This document shows positions 14,027 through 25,400 of a stretch of 64,000 bases of DNA, piece after piece. Source of the stretch: Lytechinus pictus (taxonomy: Eukaryota; Echinodermata; Echinoidea; Temnopleuroida; Toxopneustidae); contig NC_087247.1 of assembly GCF_037042905.1 (NCBI RefSeq), positions 35,419,420 to 35,483,419 on the forward strand. Reading direction: 5' to 3'. A program made the translations under genes and the position numbers. The notes beneath the pieces are model-generated. The model saw only the letters and a list, made by a program, of their open reading frames with translations, did no database searches and was not told the origin of the DNA. Position 1 is the first letter of the stretch; each line of letters starts with the position of its first letter.

Positions 14027-14250
14027 TTGCACATAAACTTTAACATTGACCTCAAAATGACCTTTGACCTTACCAAGTGGCCTCCAACTGCACAATAACA
14101 TGCAGGTCCCTCACATCTACAATCCAAGTTTTGTTGAAAAGTGATTTATTGTTGTAAAGTATGTGTCATAAGTTTTGTGACGGACGAACGACGGACTTAC
14201 AGACATCATTTGGATCCCTTAGTGTCACCTTCACCCCTGATGGGAGAGAC
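14027..14250 (+). repeat. Probable interspersed repeat with GACGGACGAACGACGG
   Basis: The string of TGACCT half-sites followed by GACGGACGAACGACGG looks like an old interspersed element common in echinoderm DNA (from memory). No second copy is in this window. Confidence 0.35.
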
Positions 14251-17200
14251 AAAAAGAACAAATATTGCTACTTTTGAATAGTGTAAACATTAAGTTTAAA
14301 GAGACCACTCTAAATTCTTTTAATTGGAATATCGATGGGAAGTATCTTTTAATTGTGAAAAGTCAATGTTTGAAGAAAAAAAATTACGTTACCAAAGATA
14401 GATCCATCTGCTTTGTTAGATTTTTCATTCATAGAGAGAACGCGTACTAATCAGTAATCACAGTTCGCAACCAGATTGTAGTCATATGTATTAAGAGTTG
14501 TAATTATACATTTAGGCCTATGCTTGTTATATTTCACCACATTACATGCTCACATTGTTTTCTTTTGCTTTTCACTTTTTTAAACTGTTAGCTCTGGAGA
14601 TAATGGTAGTTCAAAACTTTATAATGTACAGTAAAAAACTTCTACATACTTAGATCAGGGATGTCTGTCAGTTTCACTACCTGGGCCTGAAAAGATTATA
14701 AGGACATGTTAATGCCAAAAATAAGATGTACAATATTATGAAATAAAGCCTGAAAAGTCCTGAAAGAGGGGAAGTTGTGAAAGACCTGATATTAGGCAAA
14801 TGCCTGAAGAAATTCATCTCTCTTAAAATACATATATACATGTAAGACTTGCTCAGATTGAGAGCATGCGATTTAAAGATTATCATATCAACAAGAAGCT
14901 TTGCCAAGATATCCTTTGAATCATCAACATCAGTAAGATGGAAATGAATGCATATTATTTTTTTATTAAGATGAAAAAAGAACAAGACCATGTGACACTC
15001 ATGAAATAAAGAATAATTGCCTGAATTGCCTGAATCAGAGTCTGGAAGAAAATCTAACTATGCTGCAGTTGAAAGGAGAAGCATTTCTTACATTTTCTCT
15101 TCCTATCACACCGACAGCACTAAATTTCACATCTCAAGTGCAGAACCCTAAGGGTCTGGGGCCGCACTTGTCAAATTACTGCAATTTACATAATCTCACA
15201 AGATGGGATCGTCGTAGACCCAGGGGATGCCTGTATAATACAAAGAAAATCTCAAAACTTAACAGATTCAAATGTTTTCAAAATACTTGATTTTTGAATT
15301 TTCGCTTAATACAAAGAGATGTTAAAGACATTTTAAATCATAGATACAAGATACAACAGTATATAAAGAATATATGAGATTACAGACATATATTGGTGAG
15401 CAGCGGATTAGAGAGACTAAAATTGATGCAAAATTATATCTAGAATGGAAAATATTCAAACCAAAGTTTATTCATCATTCTCTTAAAAGCAAATATACAA
15501 TGCATGAAGAATGACATTGTAAACAAAACAACTATACAATTGATTAATATACAATTGATTGGATATGAGGAATAGCACAAAGCACTTTTTTGGCAACTCC
15601 TTGATTGACATCACTACACAAAATCAATTCTTCTAATGAACACTTGAGATTGCAAGAAGCAAAAAAGATATTTTAAAAAATCAACAAAAAGAGTGAGAAA
15701 ATAGAACAAATAAAAATGAGGATATTTTGGTGCAAAGGTAATTTATCTTTTCAAAGCAGGAAACAGCCCAAAAAAATTGTGTGAAAATACACAGGCTTTG
15801 CAATGTTGATATAAATGAAATTGTAATATAATTTGATGCAACTATATAATGCAACTATAATTTACTCTTTACTGGTCAATTGCATATTAAGCTTTCAGAA
15901 TGAAGGGGATTTATTTTAGGAGGTATAAAAGGGGATGAGGTTTCTTCAAATGGAACTCAATTATTAAAAAAAAGCCTTTTCTATTAAAAATATCCTTTTT
16001 CTTATAGTAGTGCAATATTTTTGTTCAGGTATATTTTGTCCCTTTCTATGGAAATTATGTGCATGGAAGCCCAATGCAATATAAGGGGCATATCCACTAC
16101 TGGTTCCTTAATGACAAGAAAAATTATCTCCATGTCCAACACAACATCACATGGAATCGCCACTATGATTATGTTGTACATGGAAATGCAATGACACCTA
16201 TCTTTCACAATGCAGAAAGTGTTATTAATCGATGCTACAATGGATAGGCTAGAAGCTCCCGACATGTCCTTGGTCGATGGGACATTTGAAAAGGTCAGTT
16301 GGATTTTAGAGAAGACCGAAGAAGGGCACTTGTCCTGTCACTGCAAACATTGTGACTTCATCTCGAATTGGCAAGATGCGCGGCAGTAAGCAGCTGCATA
16401 AGCAAAGCACATTTTCTATATACAAGGCCCTGCAATAAAAACCCTTGCAACCGATGTAGGACTGATTGATGTCTTTCATCATGATCCAAAATCAAACATG
16501 CAATCATTGTACGGTCAGTTGCTAGAATTTGTGCCACAGGGCCCTGGACTAAATTTCTCATCCAGCAAATTCAAAATGCACATTATCAGTGAAAACAGAA
16601 AGGTGAGGGCACTTTTGGTTGTTATATTGCGTCTATCGAACCCCGCTGCTGTCCTTACCCTAGTCCTTAACAATCTCAAGATAGATAAGATCTTTGTATG
16701 CGTTTAAAGCGATGGTGGATCAAAATATTGGAATTTAATTTTCTCTTCACATCAAATATGCAATACCTGTCCTTGTTGGGGGAAGTCAACTCTACTGTGC
16801 ATAGAAAAAAATATACTCAGGCAGCGGGGAAAGACAAACGTGAGATAAAACATTTTACTGGGTCACTCACTCAACAAATTGAATTAAATTTATCTAAATA
16901 TAGTATGTCATATTTTACATTTGCACCAAATGTAAACATCTGTGGAAAAAGTGTGAATAACCACCCCGAAAATAAAATTATCTTAACCCTGTGATGTATT
17001 TTGAATTGAATGGTAGATATAGACAGAAGGACACGCTGAATTCCATAACTAAATCAAATTGGCTATGTACAGTCACCAGGTGAACCCTGGATTTAAATGA
17101 AATCTGTAAACATCTTAATTTGAAATTTTAAAATTTGAATTTGAATATTTTCAATCTAAATTAAATCCAGAATATGACCGAATCACTATTCACTGTCAAT

Positions 17201-17260
17201 GTGGATTTATTAAAATCCATGTAATTTAGAATTCGGAAAGATTGAAACATTCAAGAGGCT

Positions 17261-17390
17261 GGAGAGAATGATAGAGAAAGAGAGGTGAGAGAGAAAAGGC
17301 TAGGAGATTGAGAGAGAGAGAGAGACGAGGGGAAGAGAGTAGGAGGAGAGAGAAAAAATGAAAAAGAGAGGAGATGAAGGATAGTGAGAG
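17261..17390. repeat. GA-rich polypurine tract
   Basis: A GAGAGA-rich run on the plus strand. Confidence 0.75.
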
Positions 17391-18194
17391 GCATTCACCT
17401 GGGACTGAATATCGTAAAGTGGTACCGGTACTATGCAAAGAAATGCCATTGGCAAGAATGCATTAGTTCAATGATAAAGTTGCTAATTACACCAATATGT
17501 TTCTTTAAAGAGGGATAAATGCATGCGTTTACATAAAATGTAATAAACTTAATGGGGAGAATTGATGTGCAGTTTAATCATCAACTCCAACTACATGTAA
17601 ATGATATAAATACAAAGGTGTCAGTGTAATAAAATCTGCAAATAAGTATTCTTTGTGATTCTCTCTTAACAATCTAATTGGTGTTGTTCTGAATAAAAAG
17701 AAGAATTTTTGAGGGTCATTTAAGGTAAATTGGTAATAAATTAATGAAAAACAAAAAGAATATTTGAAAATCCTAAAAAGATCTGCTCTAATCAAGACTG
17801 TTTGTAAATGCAAGCTATATCCCATGAGATATTCAGCTTGATACGTTATCACTTGCACAAAAGCAAAGAGTTCTAGAAATTGCTGATTTTTTGTAGTGAT
17901 CATTTGATCAATTACATGCATGTCCTTCCGACAGCCAATGGGCAATTGTGCTACCACTACCCAATTTTTTGTTGATCAAATTACATTTCTAAATATATTA
18001 ATGTTTCGCAAATTACAAAGCATTGCTTTTAATAATTACTGTACTAAACTCCACCCTCCCCCTCTCTCTCTCCTTTCCTTCTCTTTTTTCATGTTCCCCA
18101 ATCTAGCTTTTTTTTATCTCCTCCCCTCGCTATGTTAAACGTGTTCTACAGAACATCTTTCAGTTCATTAAATCAACAATTACTTCATAATATG

Positions 18195-18271
18195 TCATTC
18201 CTGTAAGGTCATGCATCTTGAACTTGCCCCATTTGTGTTACGTCGCCCAAATCTAATGATAGCGCACCTAT
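18195..18271 (-). CDS. Candidate 3'-terminal exon of the CUB-like gene
   Basis: A strong acceptor (GTTTTTTTTGTACAG) is followed by an open stretch. In the phase needed after exon 22243-22414 it reads D-R-C-A-I-I-R-F-G-R-R-N-T-N-G-A-S-S, and on to a TGA at 18195-18197. In phase 0 it reads I-G-A-L-S-L-D-L-G-D-V-T-Q-M-G-Q-V-Q-D-A and stop, which looks more protein-like. The two readings cannot be settled from sequence alone, and the site may be a decoy. Confidence 0.22.
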
Positions 18272-20402
18272 CTGTACAAAAAAAACTTTGAAAATAGTCA
18301 CCCTATCTATACAAAAGTATACTTTTTCTGAAAGAAATTTCAGGAGGATTCTAAAAATGGCATTTAAAATGAGGTAGGGTGAACTGCTCACATTTTATAA
18401 ATATACTTTATTTCAGATATCCATATTTGTTATCTCTTTAACCATACCGTTAATTAGTTATCAGATTTGTATTGCTCAAGAAATTCCTTTCAAATGATAT
18501 ATAACTTAAGGGTATTTAATCATTTCATCAAGGTATAATTTTAAAATGCAAATTTATGTTAATTTCAAATATCGAAAACCAACATATTAAAACAGTTTTT
18601 ACATTAAATTTCTAAATCATAATCAATTAATAATTGGATGTGTATAGGGGTGTATTATTATACCTGTGGTAGAATGAGAAACCAAATTCAAAGGTCCAGC
18701 CCCTTGGAAACCAAAGTTATACATGTTTAATACCAGTGATGTGTACCGATTCCACCACCCCTCAACAACCCTTGTTTTATTAATTTTATCAAGCAAAATA
18801 GCTTATATTATTATCCCTAATACAGCTTGTACTCAGATTTCAAATGACACAAATTTCATAATACTCTTCCGAAATTCAGTTGCAATATAACATCATAAAA
18901 TGTTCCTATGCAAGAATTTTTTATTATGAATTTTAGGTTTTTTTATTATTTATTATCGCTAATTAAATTTAATCAATCGAAATAAATTGTAAAAGAGAGT
19001 TGGATTATCATACTACTTACTTCAAGCATTAAAATGAAGTCTCTAGCCCCCTGTTTAAAATATAAAACATGACTTTCCATAGACTTTGTGTGTACTCTCC
19101 CCCCCCCCCCCACCCTCACCACTTTTTGTTCCATCAATCATGGTGTTGCGAATTACATGCTATTGCGCTCATTTTTTCAGACATGATAGAGTATGCTCAG
19201 CTTTGAAATGATACCAATTTTATGACAATATCATTCCGTTCAATTGAGATAATGTATATAAACCGAATGAAAATTGAAAAAGCGTTACAAAACCACCTTT
19301 TTGTGAGACGAGTTCAGTTCACGACGCATGGCCGTATAGAAAACAGTTATTTTATAATATGCTCTATATAGAGCCAAATGACTCAACAGGATAATACTTC
19401 TAAGATCAGAACTTCCAGGATACAATTCTTGGACGAGATATATCTTGTTCAGAGCACATATCCCTTGGAGAAGAACTACCCAGCATATCGTCTAAGGTGT
19501 GAAAGACAAGACATGAATGGAGGAGGGCTAGTCTCCTGAGGAAAACTTGCAAGTCACAGGGGGAGGGGGAGAAGGGGGGTGTCCTTCAGCATACAAGGAT
19601 ATTGCTATCACAGCTTTCATTCGAATGCAAAAGTAGCACTTCTTGCATTCAAGGAATGGAACCTCCAAGGCACAAATGTATTTCCCTTGAATTAGGTTGA
19701 GTGCAGCAGATGTCAATGAATGTCTTCCTGAATTAAATTAACATTGTTAAGTGGAAATCAAGTCAAAAAGCATGTGATAAAAAAGACATGAGTCTGGACC
19801 ACTACATTATGATGCATTACATGTAGTTTCCGATGAGAGTGGAATGGATGACTATAACAAGGACCCCACTGAATATCAATATGTTGATTTGGTCTCCCAT
19901 TTTGGACATGATCTCTGCAGCTTAAAATACAAATTAACAATCATCAATCAATGATTATATATATACACATGCAAACCCTGCCCTCACTTTGCCTGCTTCA
20001 ATAACATTTCTCCTACATTTATAAACAACTTTCCTTGGACTTTAAATTTTAATTTCTTTCACCCCTCATCTATCTTACCCTTTAGTGATATTATTTGTCA
20101 TGTAAAGATAGACTGAAATAAATTGAATTGAATTGTATTTTTCTACATCAGTTAATTATGCTTCGTGTTGCTGTCACGTTGAGAGAAAAAACCAATTATC
20201 ACAATTGCTCAATTTAATTGTATGAAACGTGACATGCAGTCGACTGAACATATGGCTGACTAGCTGAAGAGTCCTATTTGACACAATTTGACAAAAAGAT
20301 TGTTGCTGCTTTAAAGAAAAGAGCAACCTTTCATTCCACACAAGAACAAACATTTGGATACATCCATTACTATTCTAGCATACTAGATTTGCATAATTGT
20401 AA

Positions 20403-21001
20403 TTAAAGGGATGGTTCAGGCTGAAAATATTTATATCTTAATACATAGAGTAGAATTCACTGAGCAATATGCCGAAAATTTCATCAAAATCTGATAACAA
20501 ATAATAAAGTTATTGAAGTTTAAAGTTTAGCAATATTTTGTGAAAAACGTCGTCATGAATATTCATTCATTACGTGGGCTGATGATGTCACATCTCCACT
20601 TTCCGTTTTCTTATGTTATTACATAAAATCATAATTTTTTCATTATTTTATACTTGTGTGAATAATATGTCTCCCTTATAATGAAATAAGTTGCAGCAAT
20701 AAATATCTAATGCACTAAATCAGTTGCCAATCCAATTTTTCTAGTTCTTGGAGGAAAAAATATGAATAAACCTAATTTCATATAATAAAATACAAAAGAA
20801 CAAGTGGAGATGTGACATCATCAGCCCACCTAATGAATGAATATTCATGACGACTGTTTTCACAAAATATTGCTAAACTTTAAAATTCAATAACTTTGTT
20901 ATTTGTTATCCGATTTTGATGAAATTTTCAGCATTTTGCTCAGTGAATTCTACTCTATTTCTTAAATTATACATATTTTCAGCCTGGACCATCCCTTTTA
21001 A
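20403..21001. mobile_element. Foldback MITE of about 600 bp
   Basis: Both ends read AAGGGATGGT[TC]CAGGCTG towards the middle, and the arms match for about 190 bases, including GATGATGTCACATCTCCACT. The loop is AT-rich and non-coding. Confidence 0.78.
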
Positions 21002-21785
21002 TAGCCCTTATGAGCTAGCACGCTCCAAATCATGTTGTATGAAAAAATTACTGCACTATCATCCATTCACTTTTGTTCATAGCAGAATGACAAGTCTGTA
21101 AAACCTTGGAAAGTCAGTATTTTGAAATTATAGCAATGGTGGCAGTCTCATATTGTCTGAAAACTGTTGCCTGATACCTATTATTCCATGAAGGATGTGA
21201 AGATACATTAATATGATTATTATAATAGATAGTTAAGAAATTACCAGGTATCGCCTGATACCTGGTAAAGAACTCTTTTGAGGCAAAAGAAGGTTGCTAC
21301 CCATGTCATAACTCTCCATTTTATTCTGAGCTGTCATCAAAATATTTAAATTTTGAGATACAAGGTTTTATCAGCCTACCTGAGAAATGCTGCAATCAAA
21401 TAATAATCATGTATCTCTGGACAGGAGACTACTGTGTGGAAGAAACTATTTCAAAGTATTGACGACCAAAGAAATAATGAAGATAGTAGGCTACACTTAA
21501 TAAACAGTAAATAAACATGATTCGCAACTAACAAATTTCTGCTGAGAGTGATATGCAACCAAATAAATATTATGTATGATTTTCAAGTATGGGACTACTA
21601 ACAAGTGTTAGTAGAAACCTGAAACTTTCAGAGTGGGGTTTGGGAATGAGAGCATCTCCAAGAGCATCTGACGAGAATCATTTGAAATTTTACAATATTC
21701 GATGAATATGAAATGCCACAAAATCTCTATTTACTTTTCCTGTAACTTGACAATCCTGGTAATGGTGAAACCTTCATGTACAGAA

Positions 21786-21957
21786 GGTGACACAACATTC
21801 CCTTCGGCGACACTTGCTTCAGGCTTTACTTTGTTAAGATATAGGTTTAGGGTTAGGTTACAGATAGGGTATAGTGTTAAATCCAGGGTTGGTCATTCCT
21901 TTTGTGTGTGGAATTCATAGCAGAGCAATTGTCGCCGAAGAAAATGTCATGGAACCA
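21786..21957. mobile_element. MULE-like MITE, uninterrupted copy
   Basis: It has terminal segments CTTCGGCGACA and TGTCGCCGAAG in inverted orientation, flanked by TACAGAA on both sides (21779-21785, 21958-21964). Its middle, with GGTATAGTGTTAAA, shows the empty form of the site used by the hAT-like element at 25810. Confidence 0.65.
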
Positions 21958-22242
21958 TACAGAACCTCTGTCTGTAATAAGGGATTGTAGTAAGGTAGTT
22001 CAGGTGGGCATCTAAGACAATCACAGTATGCATCATCTTTGGTTAAACCAATCCCTGATACCGTCCACAAGGAGGGAATATATCCGATTTACCTGTATAT
22101 TTCCACTGATCACATGCGCATCTAGCCTTCCAATCCATAGATATTTCACTTAACCCATTGCTTACTGGAACCACGCGGTCCCTGTACAGAGTCTATCATA
22201 GGAGTTATCAAATACAGTAGTCAGAGGGTTATAAGGACTTAC

Positions 22243-22414
22243 CATAATAACCTCTGATAAGATTGTCCCACTCCACCATGGCCTCTGCCCTTGAGAGGAA
22301 CTGGTAGCCCACCTTGAAGAGGCTAGGATGATAGACCACTCTATTGGCAGTTGGTGTGTAATGGTACTCCAATATGACCTCATGTGATGACGATATATAA
22401 GGTTGGGGTCGTAG
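22243..22414 (-). CDS. Exon with second half of the CUB-like domain
   Basis: The 172-nt exon starts in phase 0 after GTCAG and ends in phase 1 at GTAAGT. It encodes L-R-P-Q-P-Y-I-S-S-S-H-E-V-I-L-E-Y-H-Y, then V-G-Y-Q-F-L-S-R-A-E-A-M-V-E-W-D-N-L and R-G-Y-Y. The S-S-S-h-x-h-x-h-x-F/Y-H pattern followed by G-Y-x-F fits the end of CUB. An upstream AG five bases before would shift phase and was rejected. Confidence 0.55.
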
Positions 22415-25400
22415 CTGACTGCAGTGCCTGGTTACGCTGGAGCCATCAATTATCTATATCATAAGAGATTACAACAACAACATTACTGTATATCAATATC
22501 CATGACTGTTAAACCTAATATATTTGGATACTGTGGCAGTTTATACCCAAGACTTGAAATGAAAGTGAACTATTCTTATCTTATTCTAAGTGCATACACA
22601 CATGTCAACTCCCTTTAAAAGCAGTCTAAACATTTAACTTCAATAATGAGGTTTACTCAAGTCGTAATTTGCTTCTGGCGTGCATTCACTGAAGAGAAAT
22701 AATTGCACATTAATTTTCAAGTGGACGTACAAGGTTATAACAATCCAAGGCCACATGGTCTTGGATGCCCTTGGTCTACATGTACCTTACCAAAAAAAAT
22801 TGATATGCGTAAATGGAGAAAAATTAGTTGAGCTAAAAAGCAAGAATTTTAAGTAAAATTAGAAAGTTGTGATATCTTAAAGATTTGCTTGGTCTGGTAA
22901 TGGGAGTTTTCTATGATGTCAAACACTTTATCTTTTGTATTTTTTCATATGAGTTTCAAATTTGTAAATTTTTTATGATTTGAAAATAAAAAAAGCTCTT
23001 GATTGAATCATAATAAATTTCAATAAAGCAAATTTTACATAATGTTTTTACATTATTGATGAAATATTTCATATTTTATATGATATATTATAATACAAAA
23101 GAAAAAGTGAATGTGTCACATCGTTTACTGTCTTATTTTCAGATATCATAACTTTCTTATTGTACATTTGATTTTGATACTATTTTATCAGTATTACGTG
23201 TAAGTAAGCATACTTTCCTCTTTGTATATCCAATTCAACTTTTCTATGGGTCTGCCAAAGTATAATGATTCAGTTTTTTTCTCTTACCCTCTCTACTACT
23301 TTAGATTCACCTTCTAGAGTTATATCAATTTGCAATATTCAATTTGTATCTTGTTTGTTTTTATGTACAATTTTACTGAGTAAATATAAAAGGTAAATTT
23401 GAACTTTTTGAGGGGCAGGACTAGCCTATATATCTTTTTAAAAAAATTTGATTAGATTTGTGGAATTAAAACACATACAATCAAATGAGTACTTTATTAC
23501 TTTTTGCTTTACCACAAGTATTTTCAAGAAATCTAAGTTGATGTTTCTGGACTTCTTTAAATGTCTTTTACATCAAGACCTCTGGGGCAGATCTACAGCA
23601 TTCATTACATGATTAATCCATGCTGATCGATTGAATACATCTCAACACCCAATCAATAGCTTTGCAGTGCAGTCCATATCGTGTCCATGTCCAATCGTTG
23701 CGAAACCACCGGAGGTGGGGAAGATGAAAAGCAAATGTTTTACATAACGAACATTGATTTGCACAGCCTGACGCAAATTCCAAAATGGAACCGTGCATTT
23801 GAACGCCAATACTGCACTGGATTTTATTTGCATGGGTAGGAGCCATTCAAATAGCACTGGAGACATCATCCGATGTATGTATACATGTGTATACTTGAAA
23901 AAGTGGGATTGACACAATCGGCGCTTGATGGGAAGAGAAAACAGGAAACTTGTATTTGACCAAGTTTCTATTTATGAAAACCAAATCCGTCATTGGAAAG
24001 TCACTCGAGACCATGCTCCTTTGATTACAGTGAACTATCCAATTTCCTTTTGCTAAAATCATAATGAGCTTGACTAACTAATACTAAGTGATTTTGAATC
24101 ACAATGCGTTTAGTATTAAGGATAAGCTATCTCACACCTTGCAGGAGTATAACCAATTCTTACTCAAGTATTGGTCAAGAGCAATGTTTTATACATAGCA
24201 ATGTTTTCCCAGCTTTAGTATTAAGGATAAGCTATCTCACACCTTGCAGGAGTATAACCAATTCTTACTCAAGTATACCCTTTGACTAAAACTTTTGAAT
24301 ATTTTCAAAAGGGAAATCACCGTTTGTGTTAAACATTGATTAGTTTTATTTCAATTCCCCTGCCACAATATTATGTAGCTCACTACATAATTGTATTTTT
24401 AATGTATGCATATGATGGAATCATATTGAAAAATAACGGATTATGGAGTGCTTAATCCATAGATGCGCATTTGGGAGGCATATGTTATGAACTCAATTGT
24501 CAGATGTCTTTTTACAAAATTGATTTTATTTGATAATGTAATAGTTAAAAACTTGTGTTTCTCAGCTAATCAAAATCACAATCAAGGAAAGTCATCAGTG
24601 TCGGACAACAAATGTTGCTAAAATGCTCTCCTGATTAAAATACCATTCCAGGCATACAATATCCCATATTATTTTGTGTATTAAATATATATGTTCTAAA
24701 CAAATACTCAGCAAATTACATGAAAGTATCTGAATACTAGGCCCGCATTGAGAGGGTCTGTTCACAGAAAAAACCCTCAAATTACAACACCCAAGAACTA
24801 GGACACTACAAAGCATTTCTCTCAATTGATTGCCTCGCCTGCATGTGTATACAATATATTTGGCAATAACTGTAGAGAGGGTTAAATGCGACTGTCCACT
24901 AACAAGATGTCAGGATAGCTTGACTTTCAAGATAGCAAATATAGGACCTCACATGACCCCACAGAATCTAATGGAAAGAGGATCCATTTATGCCGAAAGG
25001 GGTCTTCTTTTCCTTGCTCTGAGTCATCCCTTTCTCTCTGAGCACTTCTCTCCCTCTCCTTCTCTCTCTATCACTCTTTCTTAATCCTCATTCTCTCACT
25101 ATCTGCTTCCCCCATTCCTCATCTTCCCACTACCCCTCTCCTCTTTCTACCTCGCTTTAACTCTCTCTCCCTCCTCTCTCACCATTATATCATCTTAGTT
25201 ACCCCCACACTCTTCCTCTCTGTCTCCCTCTCTCTTTCTTTATCTCTTTCTCATCATCATATTATCTAACTCATCCCCACTCCCCCTTCTCTCTCCCTCT
25301 CCCTCTTTTTTTTTCTTTCTTCTCTCTCAACACACATATCTGATAGCAAATTGCCCTATTTCTGCAACAGAGCCTAATGGAGTGCATAGAGCTATTCATC

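Larger units (their letters stand above)
9310..18194. other. Intron or intergenic sequence, no firm gene
   Basis: AT-rich unique DNA with a GC-richer island at 9606-9810, the candidate exon near 11.0 kb, the repeat at 14027-14250 and the GA tract at 17261. Stretch 16240-16710 is more GC-rich and may be a degraded element; no intact frame is recognised. Confidence 0.45.
18272..22242. other. Intron or intergenic sequence
   Basis: Apart from the foldback MITE (20403) and the MULE-like MITE (21786) this is AT-rich unique DNA. A short poly-C run is at 19099-19111. Confidence 0.5.

Noticed and set aside
16240..16720. Possible MULE transposase remnant (S-L-V-D-G-T-F-E-K-V)
   Set aside because: A single short motif resembles the MULE catalytic start, but frames are broken and no other conserved residue or element end is seen.
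17574..17957. 127-codon open frame on the minus strand
   Set aside because: The start is GTG, the composition follows the AT-rich background, there are no domain motifs, and no splice link to neighbours is evident.
19760..19950. Acidic plus-strand frame containing S-D-E-S-G-M-D-D-Y
   Set aside because: There is no start codon near its opening, no convincing splice sites, and no recognisable family; judged chance.
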